Assembly (NCBI RefSeq): GCF_030406905.1
Contig: NZ_CP129137.1
Location: forward strand, 3,457,001 to 3,521,000
Reading direction: 5' to 3'
Origin: Streptomyces sp. HUAS CB01
GTDB taxonomy: Bacteria; Actinomycetota; Actinomycetes; Streptomycetales; Streptomycetaceae
Length of the DNA stretch: 64,000 bases
The position numbers and the translations under genes are program-made. Positions within the stretch are counted from its first letter, which is position 1. Each line of letters starts with the position of its first letter. The notes beneath the pieces are model-generated. The model searched no databases and was not told the DNA's origin. It saw nothing but the letters and a program-made list of their open reading frames with translations. This document shows, in pieces, positions 26,057 to 34,507 of this stretch.

Positions 26057-27106
26057 TCAGAACGTCAGCACGCCCCGCGCCACCCGTCCGTGCTCCGCGT
26101 CCTCGGCCGCCTTGGCGAAGTCCTCCACCGGGTACGTCTCCGTGACCAGTTCGTCCAGCAGCAGCCGCCCCTCCCGGTAGAGCCGGGCGTACAGCGCGAT
26201 GTCGTGCTGCGGGCGGGAGGAGCCGTAGCGGCAGCCGAGGACGGCCTTGTCCAGGAACATCGCCGCGGGCAGGAAGGTCGCCTCCGCGGTCGGCGCCGGC
26301 ATGCCGAGCAGGACCGCCTGCCCGTGGCGGTCCAGGAGGTCGATCGCCCGGCGCACCAGTCCCGTGTGCCCGACGCACTCGAAGACGTGCTGCGCGCCGT
26401 GCGGCAGCACGTCCCGTACCGCGTCCACGGAGGTGAGGAAGTGCGTCGCGCCGAAGATGCGGGCCGTCTCCTCCTTCGCCGGGTTGGTGTCGACGGCGAC
26501 GATCGTCACCGCGCCCGCGAGGCGGGCCCCCTGCAGCACGTTCAGCCCGATGCCGCCGGCGCCGATGACCACGACCGTGTCGCCGAGGGCCACCCTGGCC
26601 CGGTTGAGGACGGCTCCCACGCCGGTCAGCACCCCGCAGCCGATGAGCGCGGCGGAGGTGAGGGGGATGCCGTCGGGGATCCGCACCGCCTGGACGGCCT
26701 CGACCAGGGTGCGTTCCGCGAAAGCCGAGTTGGCGGCGAACTGGTAGAGCGGCTTCCCCGCCCGGGTGAACGGCCGCCCCGGCCTGCCGATCGAGGCCCG
26801 GCACATCGTCGGCCGGCCCCGGTCGCACTCCGCGCACGCGCCGCAGTTGGCGAGCGTCGACAGCGACACATGGTCGCCCGGCGCGACATGGGTGACGCCC
26901 GCGCCGACGTCCTCGACGACGCCCGCGCCCTCGTGCCCCAGCACGACGGGCACGGGGAAGGGGATGGTGCCGTCGATCACCGACAGGTCGCTGTGGCAGA
27001 GCCCCGCGGCCACGACGCGGACGAGCACCTCGCCCGGGGCCGGTTCGCGTATCTCCAGGTCGTCGGCGACCTCGACCCGTTCGCCGTCGAAGACGACACC
27101 TCTCAC
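26057..27106 (-). CDS. Zinc-dependent alcohol dehydrogenase (MDR superfamily)
   Basis: A 349-residue class III-like MDR dehydrogenase: catalytic-zinc ligands in GLCHSDL and LGHEGAGVVE, structural zinc cysteines in CGACAECDRGRPTMC, and the nucleotide motif GAGGIGLNVLQGARLAGA. It oxidises an alcohol, or the mirror reaction, with NAD(P), probably acting on a pathway intermediate. The GTG start overlaps the stop of the upstream acyl-CoA dehydrogenase (GTGA), making it third in the SDR-dehydrogenase-ADH operon read from operator site 6. Confidence 0.9.
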   Translation of the reverse strand: MRGVVFDGERVEVADDLEIREPAPGEVLVRVVAAGLCHSDLSVIDGTIPFPVPVVLGHEGAGVVEDVGAGVTHVAPGDHVSLSTLANCGACAECDRGRPTMCRASIGRPGRPFTRAGKPLYQFAANSAFAERTLVEAVQAVRIPDGIPLTSAALIGCGVLTGVGAVLNRARVALGDTVVVIGAGGIGLNVLQGARLAGAVTIVAVDTNPAKEETARIFGATHFLTSVDAVRDVLPHGAQHVFECVGHTGLVRRAIDLLDRHGQAVLLGMPAPTAEATFLPAAMFLDKAVLGCRYGSSRPQHDIALYARLYREGRLLLDELVTETYPVEDFAKAAEDAEHGRVARGVLTF

Positions 27107-28281
27107 CGCAGCTCCCTGGGTAGGCCGAGCACCCGCTCGGCGATGATGTTCCGCTGGATCTCGTCCGAGCCGCCGTAGATCGTGTCGGCGCGGGTGAAGA
27201 GGAACAGCCGTTGCAGCGCGTCCAGTTCGTACGAGGGCGACCAGGCGCCCGGTCCGGCGGCGGCGGCCGCGCCCCGTACCTGCACGGCCAGTTCACCGAG
27301 CCGCTGGTGCCAGCCGCCCCACAGCAGCTTCGCGACGCTCGGCGCGCCCGGGTCGCCGGTGCGGCCGAGGGTGCGCAGCGCGTTCCAGCGCATGGTGCGC
27401 AGTTCGGCCCACTGGCGGATCAGGCGGTCCCGGAGCACGGGGTCGTCGTCGAGGACGCCGCCTGCGGCGGCGAGGCGCAGGACACGGCCCAGTTCCTCCT
27501 CGAAGCCGATCTGCTGGACGAGTGTGGACACCCCGCGTTCCAGGGCGAGCAGGCCCATGGCGACGCGCCAGCCGTTGCCCTCGCCGCCGACCGTTCCGAC
27601 GGCCTCGGCGCCGTCGAGGAAGACCTCGTTGAACTCGCTGGTGCCGGACATCTGCCGGATGGGCCGTACGTCGATGCGGCCCGGCTGGTCCATCGGCACG
27701 AGCAGGAACGACAGTCCGCGGTGGCGGGTGGAGCCGGGCTCGGTGCGGGCCAGGACGAAGCACCAGTGCGCCTCGCGGGCGAGCGACGTCCAGATCTTCT
27801 GTCCGGTGACGCGGTAGCGGCCGCCGTCCGCGACGGCCGTGGTCCGCACGGACGCCAGGTCGGAGCCCGCGCCGGGCTCGCTGTAGCCCTGGCACCAGAA
27901 CTCCTCGCCGCGGGCGATGCCGGGCAGATGGCGGGCCTGCTGGTCCGTGTCGCCGTGGGCGATCAGGGTCGGGGCGAGCAGGTTCTCGCCGATGTGGCCG
28001 AGCCGTGCGGGGGCGCGGGCCCGGGCGTACTCCTCGGCCCAGACCACCTGCTGGGTCAGGGTGGCACGGCGGTTGCCGTGGTCGGCGTCCCAGCCGAGTC
28101 CGATCCATCCGCCGGCGCCGAGCTCCCGCTCCCAGGCGAGCCGGGTGCGGGCGCTCTCGTGCTCGCTGCCGGAGTCGCCGCGCCCGGCGGCGTCCGCGAA
28201 CGTGCCGGTGAGACGGTCCTCCAGCCAGGCGCGTGCCTCGTGCCGGAAGGCGCTGTCGTCGGGGCCGAAGGCGAAGTCCAT
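27103..28281 (-). CDS. Acyl-CoA dehydrogenase
   Basis: A 392-residue FAD acyl-CoA dehydrogenase with WCQGYSEPGAGSDLASVRTTA (FAD/substrate loop), VTGQKIWTSLAREAHWCFVL and a C-terminus ending QRNIIAERVLGLPREL. This last motif marks the subfamily that includes the FadE-type subunits of steroid and cyclic-acid degradation. The start is ATG 28281, 15 bp after the SDR stop; the next gene overlaps by GTGA. Middle gene of the operon behind operator site 6. Confidence 0.9.
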   Translation of the reverse strand: MDFAFGPDDSAFRHEARAWLEDRLTGTFADAAGRGDSGSEHESARTRLAWERELGAGGWIGLGWDADHGNRRATLTQQVVWAEEYARARAPARLGHIGENLLAPTLIAHGDTDQQARHLPGIARGEEFWCQGYSEPGAGSDLASVRTTAVADGGRYRVTGQKIWTSLAREAHWCFVLARTEPGSTRHRGLSFLLVPMDQPGRIDVRPIRQMSGTSEFNEVFLDGAEAVGTVGGEGNGWRVAMGLLALERGVSTLVQQIGFEEELGRVLRLAAAGGVLDDDPVLRDRLIRQWAELRTMRWNALRTLGRTGDPGAPSVAKLLWGGWHQRLGELAVQVRGAAAAAGPGAWSPSYELDALQRLFLFTRADTIYGGSDEIQRNIIAERVLGLPRELR

Positions 28282-28296
28282 GGCCGCGGGCCCGCG

Positions 28297-29208
28297 TCAA
28301 CGGTTCGGGCGGTCGCCGGCGGCGGCCGCCTTCGCCATCGCCTCGAGTCGGGCGAGCATGGGCATCGGGTCGGTGCCGACGGTCCCGGGGAGGAAGTCCG
28401 CGATCCGCTCCGGGGTCCACGCGCCGTCGGCGTAGGCCGCCCGGAGTTCGCGGGGCTGGGCCCAGACCGCGATCTTGGGGCCGGCGATCGTGTAGACCTG
28501 CCCGGTGATGTTCTCCGCGCGCGCCCGCTCGGACAGCAGGTAGACGACGAGTGCCGCCACGTCCTCCGGCTCCCCGATCTCCTTGAGCTCCATGGGGACG
28601 TTGGCCGACATACGGGTCCGGGCGACGGGCGCGACCGCGTTCGCCGTCACGCCGTACTTGTGCAGTCCGAGTGCCGCGCTGCGCACCAGCGAGATGATGC
28701 CGCCCTTGGCCGCCGAGTAGTTGGCCTGGGCGACGGAGCCCTGGTGGTTGCCGCTGGTGAAGCCGATCAGGGTGCCGCCGCCCTGTGTGCGCATGACCGC
28801 GGCGGCCGCGCGGAAGACGGTGAAGGTGCCCTTGAGGTGGGTGGCGACGACCGGGTCCCATTCGTCCTCGGTCATGTTGAAGAGCATGCGCTCGCGCAGG
28901 ATGCCGGCGACGCACACGGCGCCGTCGAGCCGTCCGAACCGGGCGAGCGCGGTGTCGACGACCCGCTGCCCGCCCTCCATCGTCGAGATGTCGTCGGCGA
29001 CGGCGACGGCCTCTCCGCCCGCGGCCTCGATCTCCTTGACCACCGCCTCGGCGACCTCCGAGGCCGGTTCGCCGCCGTCGACGGAGACGCCGTGGTCGTT
29101 GACGACGACCTTCGCCCCCTCGGCGGCGCACGCGAGTGCCACGGCGCGGCCGATGCCGCGTCCGGCGCCGGTCACGGCGACGGTCCTGCCTGCCAGGAAG
29201 TTCCCCAC
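28297..29208 (-). CDS. Short-chain dehydrogenase/reductase (3-hydroxyacyl-CoA dehydrogenase-like)
   Basis: A 303-residue SDR: nucleotide motif TGAGRGIGRAVAL, NDHGVSVDGG, a catalytic Ser region FTSGNHQGSVAQ followed by YSAAK (Tyr and Lys). The NDHGVS-type loop and length match the 17-beta-HSD type 4/multifunctional beta-oxidation group, which oxidise 3-hydroxyacyl-CoAs, and the C-terminal extension ends in a Lys/Ala-rich helix. GTG 29208 has GGAAGGGG upstream; upstream in-frame codons would cross operator site 6. First gene of the SDR-dehydrogenase-ADH operon. Confidence 0.9.
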   Translation of the reverse strand: MGNFLAGRTVAVTGAGRGIGRAVALACAAEGAKVVVNDHGVSVDGGEPASEVAEAVVKEIEAAGGEAVAVADDISTMEGGQRVVDTALARFGRLDGAVCVAGILRERMLFNMTEDEWDPVVATHLKGTFTVFRAAAAVMRTQGGGTLIGFTSGNHQGSVAQANYSAAKGGIISLVRSAALGLHKYGVTANAVAPVARTRMSANVPMELKEIGEPEDVAALVVYLLSERARAENITGQVYTIAGPKIAVWAQPRELRAAYADGAWTPERIADFLPGTVGTDPMPMLARLEAMAKAAAAGDRPNR

Positions 29209-29228
29209 GTCCGGCCCCTTCCAGTTTC

Positions 29229-29243
29229 CTGACGGTCCGTTAG
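29229..29243. promoter_or_regulatory. Regulon operator site 6 (CTGACG-N3-CGTTAG), divergent
   Basis: CTGACGGTCCGTTAG, one mismatch in the right arm. It lies 20 bp upstream of the SDR start (minus strand) and 48 bp upstream of the cyclase start (plus strand). Confidence 0.75.
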
Positions 29244-29291
29244 ATTTTATGGTCCGCCGGATGCATGAGCACAAGCCCCAGGGAGACGCGG

Positions 29292-30218
29292 ATGTCACTG
29301 CCGGAGGAGTTCCACGAGATCGCCGAGCGCGTCAACAACTGGGGGCGCTGGGGCGACGACGACGAGATCGGGACGCTCAACCTGATCACCGACGACGTGG
29401 TGCGGGAGGCCGCCGCCGCGGTGCGGGCCGGCCGGCGCGTTCCGCTCGCCCTGCCGCTCCGGCAGGACGGCGTCCAGACCGGGATGATCCCGGGGCGGGT
29501 GAACCCCCTCCACACCATGGTGCAGATCAACCAGGAGCTGTTCGGCCCCGGCACGGTCGCGACCAGCGACGACGCCGTGACGATGGGGCTCCAGGCGGCC
29601 ACCCACTGGGACGCGCTCACCCATGTCTCGCACTCGGGCAGGATCTGGAACGGCCGCCCCGCGGACAGCATCACCGCCCACGAGGGCGCCCGCTTCAGCG
29701 GCATCGAGACGGTCCGCAGCCTCGTCTCGCGCGGTGTGCTGCTCGACGTGGCGCGCGCCAAGGGCGTGGACCGGCTGCCGGGCGACCACGCCGTCGCCCC
29801 GGAAGACCTCGCCGAGGCGGAGGAGTTCGGGGGCGTGCGGGTACGGCCGGGCGACGTGGTGCTCGTCAGGACCGGTCAGATACGGGCGTACCTCGCCGGC
29901 GACAGGCACGCGTACGCCCATCCCTCGCCGGGCCTCTCGGTCCGTGCGCCCGAGTGGTTCCGCGCCCGCGACACGGCCGCCGTCGCGAACGACACGCTCA
30001 CCTTCGAGATCTTCCCGCCCGAGATCGAGAACCTCTGGCTGCCCGTGCACGCCCTGGACCTGGTGGAGATGGGCATGCTGCAGGGCCAGAACTGGAACCT
30101 GGAGGAGCTCTCCACGGCCTGCGCGGAGGAACGGCGGTACGCCTTCCTGCTGTCGGCCACACCCGAGCCGTTCGTCGGCGGCACGGGGACACCGGTCGCG
30201 CCGGTGGCGGTGCTCTGA
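29292..30218 (+). CDS. Metal-dependent cyclase/kynurenine-formamidase-like hydrolase
   Basis: A 308-residue member of the cyclase (PF04199) family, whose metal site is marked by ATHWDALTHVS, with a second conserved stretch ITAHEGARFSGIETVRSLVSRGVLLD and VRPGDVVLVRTGQ. Members hydrolyse amides or lactones, or cyclise. It is probably a ring-opening or lactone-hydrolysing step of the pathway; that is inference. ATG 29292 follows AGGGAG; ATG 29265 is an in-frame alternative. Diverges from the SDR operon across operator site 6. Confidence 0.85.
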   Translation: MSLPEEFHEIAERVNNWGRWGDDDEIGTLNLITDDVVREAAAAVRAGRRVPLALPLRQDGVQTGMIPGRVNPLHTMVQINQELFGPGTVATSDDAVTMGLQAATHWDALTHVSHSGRIWNGRPADSITAHEGARFSGIETVRSLVSRGVLLDVARAKGVDRLPGDHAVAPEDLAEAEEFGGVRVRPGDVVLVRTGQIRAYLAGDRHAYAHPSPGLSVRAPEWFRARDTAAVANDTLTFEIFPPEIENLWLPVHALDLVEMGMLQGQNWNLEELSTACAEERRYAFLLSATPEPFVGGTGTPVAPVAVL

Positions 30219-30251
30219 GCCCGTCGGCACCGCACCGGCGCGGGGCCGCCG

Positions 30252-30740
30252 TCAGGCGGTGTACGCGCCCGGCGTCACCCCGGAGGGGAGGACCTGGACG
30301 ACGGGGACCGCGGGCGGCGGCACCGGGGGGCGGGCCACCACACAGCGGTCCACCTCGCACCAGATGCTCTTGCCCGCGCCCTCGCGCTTCCAGCCCCAGC
30401 GGTCGGCCAGACCGTCGACGAGTTCGAGTCCGCGGCCGCCCGTGTCGTCACCGGCCGCGCGGCGCGGCTGCGGCGGCCGCGCGCAGGTGTCCGCGACCTC
30501 GACCCGCACCGTGCCCGCCTCCGCCGCGCCGAGGCCGAACAGCATCCGCAGCACGGCCGGACAGCCCGTGTGGACCACCGCGTTGGTGACCAGTTCGGAG
30601 ATGAGCAGCACCAGCGTCTCGGCCAGCGGCTCGTCGTCCCCTATGCCCGACCCGGCGAGCCGTGAACGGGCCCATCTTCTGGCCCGTCCCACCTCCGCGG
30701 GATCCGGCCCGACCTCCAACTGAACCTGAAGCACCTGCAC
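30252..30740 (-). CDS. ATP-binding (HATPase_c, anti-sigma-like) protein
   Basis: A 162-residue protein with a histidine-kinase-type ATPase fold but no kinase dimerisation domain: N-box LLISELVTNAVVHTG, a middle VRVEVADTC strand and the G-box GGRGLELVDGLADRWG. Streptomyces encode dozens of these RsbW-like proteins, some acting as anti-sigma switches; the partner is unknown. The C-terminal 30 residues are Pro/Val-rich. GTG 30740 begins the first strand. It stands alone after the cyclase gene, convergent to it with a 33-bp gap. Confidence 0.85.
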   Translation of the reverse strand: MQVLQVQLEVGPDPAEVGRARRWARSRLAGSGIGDDEPLAETLVLLISELVTNAVVHTGCPAVLRMLFGLGAAEAGTVRVEVADTCARPPQPRRAAGDDTGGRGLELVDGLADRWGWKREGAGKSIWCEVDRCVVARPPVPPPAVPVVQVLPSGVTPGAYTA

Positions 30741-30882
30741 CGCTCACACCATCCGAACCGGCGGACACATCGCCTCGCGCCTCACAGCCATTACGGAACG
30801 TGATTTCCCTGCGAGACAGCATGGTTGACGTACAGTCACCGCAACAAGCGCTTCGGGCATATTCCAGCGCGAAGGAGTACCC

Positions 30883-31059
30883 GTGGTGCATACTGTGCGG
30901 CGCAGCTTGCGAATAGTCGAACACCCTGTGCGAGCGGCGCGTTCTTCTCCGCCGGCCCTGTCTGATTCGGGCCGGGGCGTCGGGATCACTGCCCCCGGGC
31001 AGTACGCGTCTCGCACCCCACGGAGCGTACCCGAGGGCGGGCCCGACTCCGGGCCGTGA
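30883..31059 (+). CDS. Possible small ORF (58 aa) with a good ribosome site
   Basis: AAGGAG at 30872-30877 lies 5 nt before a GTG (30883) opening a 58-codon frame that begins VVHTVRRSLRIVEHP and ends in Ser/Gly/Pro-rich sequence. There is no recognisable domain. It lies in the 432-bp gap between the ATP-binding gene and the acyl-CoA dehydrogenase pair, an unusually AT-rich stretch that also carries TTGACG at 30825-30830. It may be a real small gene or a chance frame. Nothing else is visible in the gap. Confidence 0.25.
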   Translation: MVHTVRRSLRIVEHPVRAARSSPPALSDSGRGVGITAPGQYASRTPRSVPEGGPDSGP

Positions 31060-31172
31060 CGGCCCGTGCCAAGGACACAACCCGATATCGACGCAGGGTG
31101 ACTCCCGCGCGTACGCCGCCCGGTTGCCTTCCGGCCCACCGTCCGCCCTCACCGTCGGTTCCCGGCCGGCCC

Positions 31173-32039
31173 TCAGAGGGCGGCCGCCAGCGCCTCCTCC
31201 GCCTGCGCGGCCGTCAGGCCCAGCTCGGCGCGCACCCAGGCCCGTTTGAGGTGCAGATGCACCTCGGCCTCCCAGGTGAATCCCATGCCGCCGTGCACCT
31301 GGAGGCAGTCCCGGGCGCCCTGGACCGCGGCCTCGTCGGCGAGGAGCTTGGCGCCCGCGATCTCCACGGGATCGGCGGTCACGGCGGCGGCGTACACGGC
31401 GGCGCGGGCCAGTTCGGTCCGCACCAGCATCTGCGCGCAGAGGTGCTTGACCGCCTGGAACGCGCCGATGGGCCGGCCGAACTGCTCGCGCTCCTTCGCG
31501 TACCGCACGGCCATCGCCGTGGTGCGCCCGGCGGAGCCCAGCTGTTCGGCCGCCGTCAGCAGCACCGCCGCCGGGTCCGGGTCGCCGGGAGGCGCGGAGG
31601 GAATCCGGTGCAGCGGCGTGAGCGGGTCGACGGACCGTACGGGCACGGCGTCCGAGGCGTCCCCGAGCACCACGTCGGCCTCGTCCAGCCAGGGCACGAG
31701 CCCCCCGTCGGCCCGGGTGACGACCGTCGTCCCGTCGGCGGCGCCCGCAACGGTACCCGCGGCGAGGTGCGTGGCCACCAGCGGACCCGTCAGCAGCACC
31801 CGTCCCGCCTCCTCGAAGACCAGTGCTGCCTCGGGGAGTCCGAGCCCCACACCGCCCTCCGCCTCCGGCAGCCGCAGCGAGAAGAACCCGGTCCGGCCGA
31901 GCTCCCGCCACAGGGCCCGGTCGATCCGCGCCCCGGCCGTCCGGAGGGCGTCCGGGGCGCAGCGGGCCGACAGCAGCTCCCGGACGCCCCCGCGCAAGGC
32001 CCGCTGGTCCTCCGTCGGTTGGAAGTGCACGGCCCTCAC
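31173..32039 (-). CDS. Acyl-CoA dehydrogenase, small subunit of a probable heteromeric pair
   Basis: A 288-residue, shortened acyl-CoA dehydrogenase: ALWRELGRTGFFSLRLPEAEGG near the N-terminus, an abbreviated middle beta domain, then AKEREQFGRPIGAFQAVKH and VHGGMGFTWEAEVHLHLKRA. Shortened members form alpha2-beta2 complexes with a full-length partner in steroid side-chain degradation (FadE28/FadE29 type). The partner is the next gene upstream, which it overlaps by GTGA. The two subunits together should carry one set of FAD and substrate sites. Last gene of the amidohydrolase operon. Confidence 0.87.
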   Translation of the reverse strand: MRAVHFQPTEDQRALRGGVRELLSARCAPDALRTAGARIDRALWRELGRTGFFSLRLPEAEGGVGLGLPEAALVFEEAGRVLLTGPLVATHLAAGTVAGAADGTTVVTRADGGLVPWLDEADVVLGDASDAVPVRSVDPLTPLHRIPSAPPGDPDPAAVLLTAAEQLGSAGRTTAMAVRYAKEREQFGRPIGAFQAVKHLCAQMLVRTELARAAVYAAAVTADPVEIAGAKLLADEAAVQGARDCLQVHGGMGFTWEAEVHLHLKRAWVRAELGLTAAQAEEALAAAL

Positions 32040-33169
32040 CGCTCCTTCGGCAGGCCGAGGATCCGCTCGGCGACGATGTTCCGCTGGATCTGCGAGGTGC
32101 CGGCGGCGATGGTGTACGACAGCGACGACAGCCGGTCGAGGGTCCACTCGCGGGACAGGTCGAGCGCGTCCGGGCCGAGCACCTCGGCGGCCGTGTCGTA
32201 CAGCTCCTGGCGGGCGTGGGAGTAGCGGAGCTTGAAGACCGAGCCGCCGGTGCCGGGAACGCCGCCGGTGGCCTCGGCCTCGCTGACGTTCCACTGCGTG
32301 AGCCGCCACAGGGCGCCGAACTCCGCGTTCAGCCTGCCGAGCCGGCGGCGCAGGACGGCGTCGTCCCAGCGACCGTCCTCCCGTGCCGTGCGGGCCAGTG
32401 CGGCGAGCGTGCGGCGGCAGGCGACGACCTCGCCGACGAAGGCGGTGCCGCGTTCGAAGGACAGCGTCACCATCGTGACCCGCCAGCCGTCGTTCTCCTC
32501 CCCCACCCGGTTCGCGACCGGCACCCGCACCTCGTCGAGGAAGACCTCCGCGAACTCGGCCGAGCCCGCGAGGGTGCGCAGCGGCCGGACGGTGACGCCG
32601 GGCGCGTCCATCGGCATCGCCAGCCAGCTGATGCCGCGGTGGCGGGGCGCCTCCGGGTCGGTGCGCACGAGCAGTTCGCACCAGTCGGCGACCTCGGCGT
32701 GCGACGTCCAGATCTTGGCGCCGGTCACGACGTAGGAGTCGCCGTCCCGGACGGCCCTGGTCCGCAGGGAGGCGAGGTCGGAGCCGGCGTCCGGCTCGCT
32801 GAAGCCCTGGCACCAGATCTCGTCGCCGCGCAGGATCGGCGGCAGCCAGCGCTCACGCTGTTCGCGCGTGCCCTCGGCGGCGACGGTCGGGCCGGCGTGC
32901 AGCAGTCCCACGAAGTTCGCGCCGACGTACGGCGCCCCGGCCTTCTCGGTCTCCTCCAGGAAGATCAGCCGCCGGGTCGGGGACGCGTCCCAGTGCACGT
33001 CCGCGTATCCGGCGTCGTAGAGCGCCCGCTGCCAGGCGCTGTCGTGGGCGCGGCGGGCCGGCCAGTCGTCGGGCGGGGGCCGGGGCGGGAGTTCGGGCAG
33101 GGCGACGCCGAGCCAGTCCCGCAGCCCGGCCCGGAAGGCCTCCTCCTCCTCCGTGTACGTGAGGTCCAC
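32036..33169 (-). CDS. Acyl-CoA dehydrogenase, large subunit of a probable heteromeric pair
   Basis: A 377-residue FAD acyl-CoA dehydrogenase with WCQGFSEPDAGSDLASLRT, VVTGAKIWTSHAEVADWC and a C-terminus QRNIVAERILGLPKER. Between YADVHW and PTRRLIFLEETEKAGAP the usual glycine-rich loop (of the EYGGRGA type) is shortened by about six residues, which is odd for the family. It overlaps both neighbours (TAGTG with the amidohydrolase stop; GTGA with the small subunit), so all three are tightly coupled. Confidence 0.88.
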   Translation of the reverse strand: MDLTYTEEEEAFRAGLRDWLGVALPELPPRPPPDDWPARRAHDSAWQRALYDAGYADVHWDASPTRRLIFLEETEKAGAPYVGANFVGLLHAGPTVAAEGTREQRERWLPPILRGDEIWCQGFSEPDAGSDLASLRTRAVRDGDSYVVTGAKIWTSHAEVADWCELLVRTDPEAPRHRGISWLAMPMDAPGVTVRPLRTLAGSAEFAEVFLDEVRVPVANRVGEENDGWRVTMVTLSFERGTAFVGEVVACRRTLAALARTAREDGRWDDAVLRRRLGRLNAEFGALWRLTQWNVSEAEATGGVPGTGGSVFKLRYSHARQELYDTAAEVLGPDALDLSREWTLDRLSSLSYTIAAGTSQIQRNIVAERILGLPKER

Positions 33170-34365
33170 TACGTGTCCAGGTCCAGTCCGAGCATCCGGA
33201 TCGCGTTGCCGCGCATCAGCTTGTGGACGGTCTCGTCGTCGAGGTCCTTCACATGGTCCAGGGCGACCTCCCTGGTGTGCGGGAAGGTCGAGTCGACGTG
33301 CGGGTAGTCCGTCTCGAAGGTGGCGTTGTCGCGCCCCACGACGTCGAGCGAGGCAACACCGTGCTTGTCGCGGAAGAAGCAGCAGAAGATCTGCCGGTAG
33401 TAGTACGTGGACGGCGGCTCGGGGACGAGGTCGCGCACGCCGCCCCAGGCCCGGTGCTCCTGCCACACGTCGTCCGCGCGTTCCAGGGCGTACGGGATCC
33501 AGCCCATCTGGCCCTCGCTGTACGCGAGCTTGAGCGCCGGGAACTTCACCAGCACCCCGCTGAAGAGGAAGTCCATCATCGACGCCATCGCGTTGTTGAA
33601 GGAGAGGGACGCCTGGACGGCGGGAGGGGCGTCGGGCGAGGCGGCCGGCATCTGGGAGGACGAGCCGATGTGCATGTTGACGACCGTGCCGGTCTCCTGG
33701 CAGGCGGCGAAGAACGGGTCCCAGTAGCCGGAGTGGATCGACGGCAGCCCCAGGTGGGTGGGGATCTCGGAGAAGGTCACGGCGCGCACGCCACGGGCCG
33801 CGTTGCGCCGGATCTCGGCCACCGCGAGGTCGATGTCCCACAGGGGGATGATGCAGAGGGGGATGAGGCGGCCGCCGCTGTCGCCGCACCACTCCTCCAC
33901 CATCCAGTCGTTGTAGGCGCGGACGCACGCGAGCGCGACCTCCTTGTCCTCGGCCTCGGCGAAGGTCTGGCCGCAGAAGCGGGGGAAGGTCGGGAAGCAC
34001 AGGGACGCCTCGACGTGGTTGAGGTCCATGTCCTCCAGCCGGGCCCTGGGGTCCCAGCAGCCGCGCCGCATCTCGGCCCGGGTGATCCCCTCCAGCGTCA
34101 TGTCGTCGCGGTCGAAGCCGACGGCGGCGATGTTGCGCTTGTACGGGAACTTCAGGTCCTCGTAGATCCACCAGTCCGTGGGCGGCCCGTCCGGGTCCAT
34201 CGTGATCTGGTACTTCCCGCCGACGTAGGCGAGCTCGCCGATGCCCGCGGTGAGGGGCCGGGGTCCGCGGTCCCGGTACTTCGCCGGCAGCCAGGTCTCG
34301 AAGAGATGCGCGGGCTCGATCACATGGTCGTCGACGCTGATGATCCGAGGCAGTTCCCGTTCCAT
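33169..34365 (-). CDS. Amidohydrolase family (PF04909-type) metal-dependent hydrolase
   Basis: A 398-residue TIM-barrel amidohydrolase: ISVDDHVIEPAHLFETWLP at the N-terminus, LDMDLNHVEA-type strand (seen as MDLNHVEASLCFP), VVNMHIGSSS for a metal His, and ETDYPHVDSTFPHT near the end. Members perform hydrolysis or decarboxylation in aromatic and steroid-like pathways. ATG 34365 lies 24 bp from operator site 7. First gene of a three-gene operon with the acyl-CoA dehydrogenase pair. Confidence 0.87.
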   Translation of the reverse strand: MERELPRIISVDDHVIEPAHLFETWLPAKYRDRGPRPLTAGIGELAYVGGKYQITMDPDGPPTDWWIYEDLKFPYKRNIAAVGFDRDDMTLEGITRAEMRRGCWDPRARLEDMDLNHVEASLCFPTFPRFCGQTFAEAEDKEVALACVRAYNDWMVEEWCGDSGGRLIPLCIIPLWDIDLAVAEIRRNAARGVRAVTFSEIPTHLGLPSIHSGYWDPFFAACQETGTVVNMHIGSSSQMPAASPDAPPAVQASLSFNNAMASMMDFLFSGVLVKFPALKLAYSEGQMGWIPYALERADDVWQEHRAWGGVRDLVPEPPSTYYYRQIFCCFFRDKHGVASLDVVGRDNATFETDYPHVDSTFPHTREVALDHVKDLDDETVHKLMRGNAIRMLGLDLDT

Positions 34366-34389
34366 CGGGCCCCTCCGTTCGACACATTT

Positions 34390-34404
34390 CTGACGGGTCG
34401 TCAG
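34390..34404. promoter_or_regulatory. Regulon operator site 7 (perfect CTGACG-N3-CGTCAG)
   Basis: CTGACGGGTCGTCAG, 24 bp upstream of the amidohydrolase operon. One of two perfect sites in the same divergent intergenic region (see site 8). Confidence 0.8.
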
Positions 34405-34467
34405 ACAGCAGGCTAGCTCCGCACCCCTGGACCGACAAGGCGACGAGCCCTACGCTTCCGGCGTTAT

Positions 34468-34482
34468 CTGACGATCCGTCAG
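34468..34482. promoter_or_regulatory. Regulon operator site 8 (perfect CTGACG-N3-CGTCAG)
   Basis: CTGACGATCCGTCAG with flanking AT, 25 bp upstream of the AMP-forming acyl-CoA synthetase start. Its centre is 78 bp from that of site 7, so each divergent operon has its own copy. Confidence 0.8.
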
Positions 34483-34507
34483 TCAGGTTCGGCAAGAAGG
34501 GACGGCC

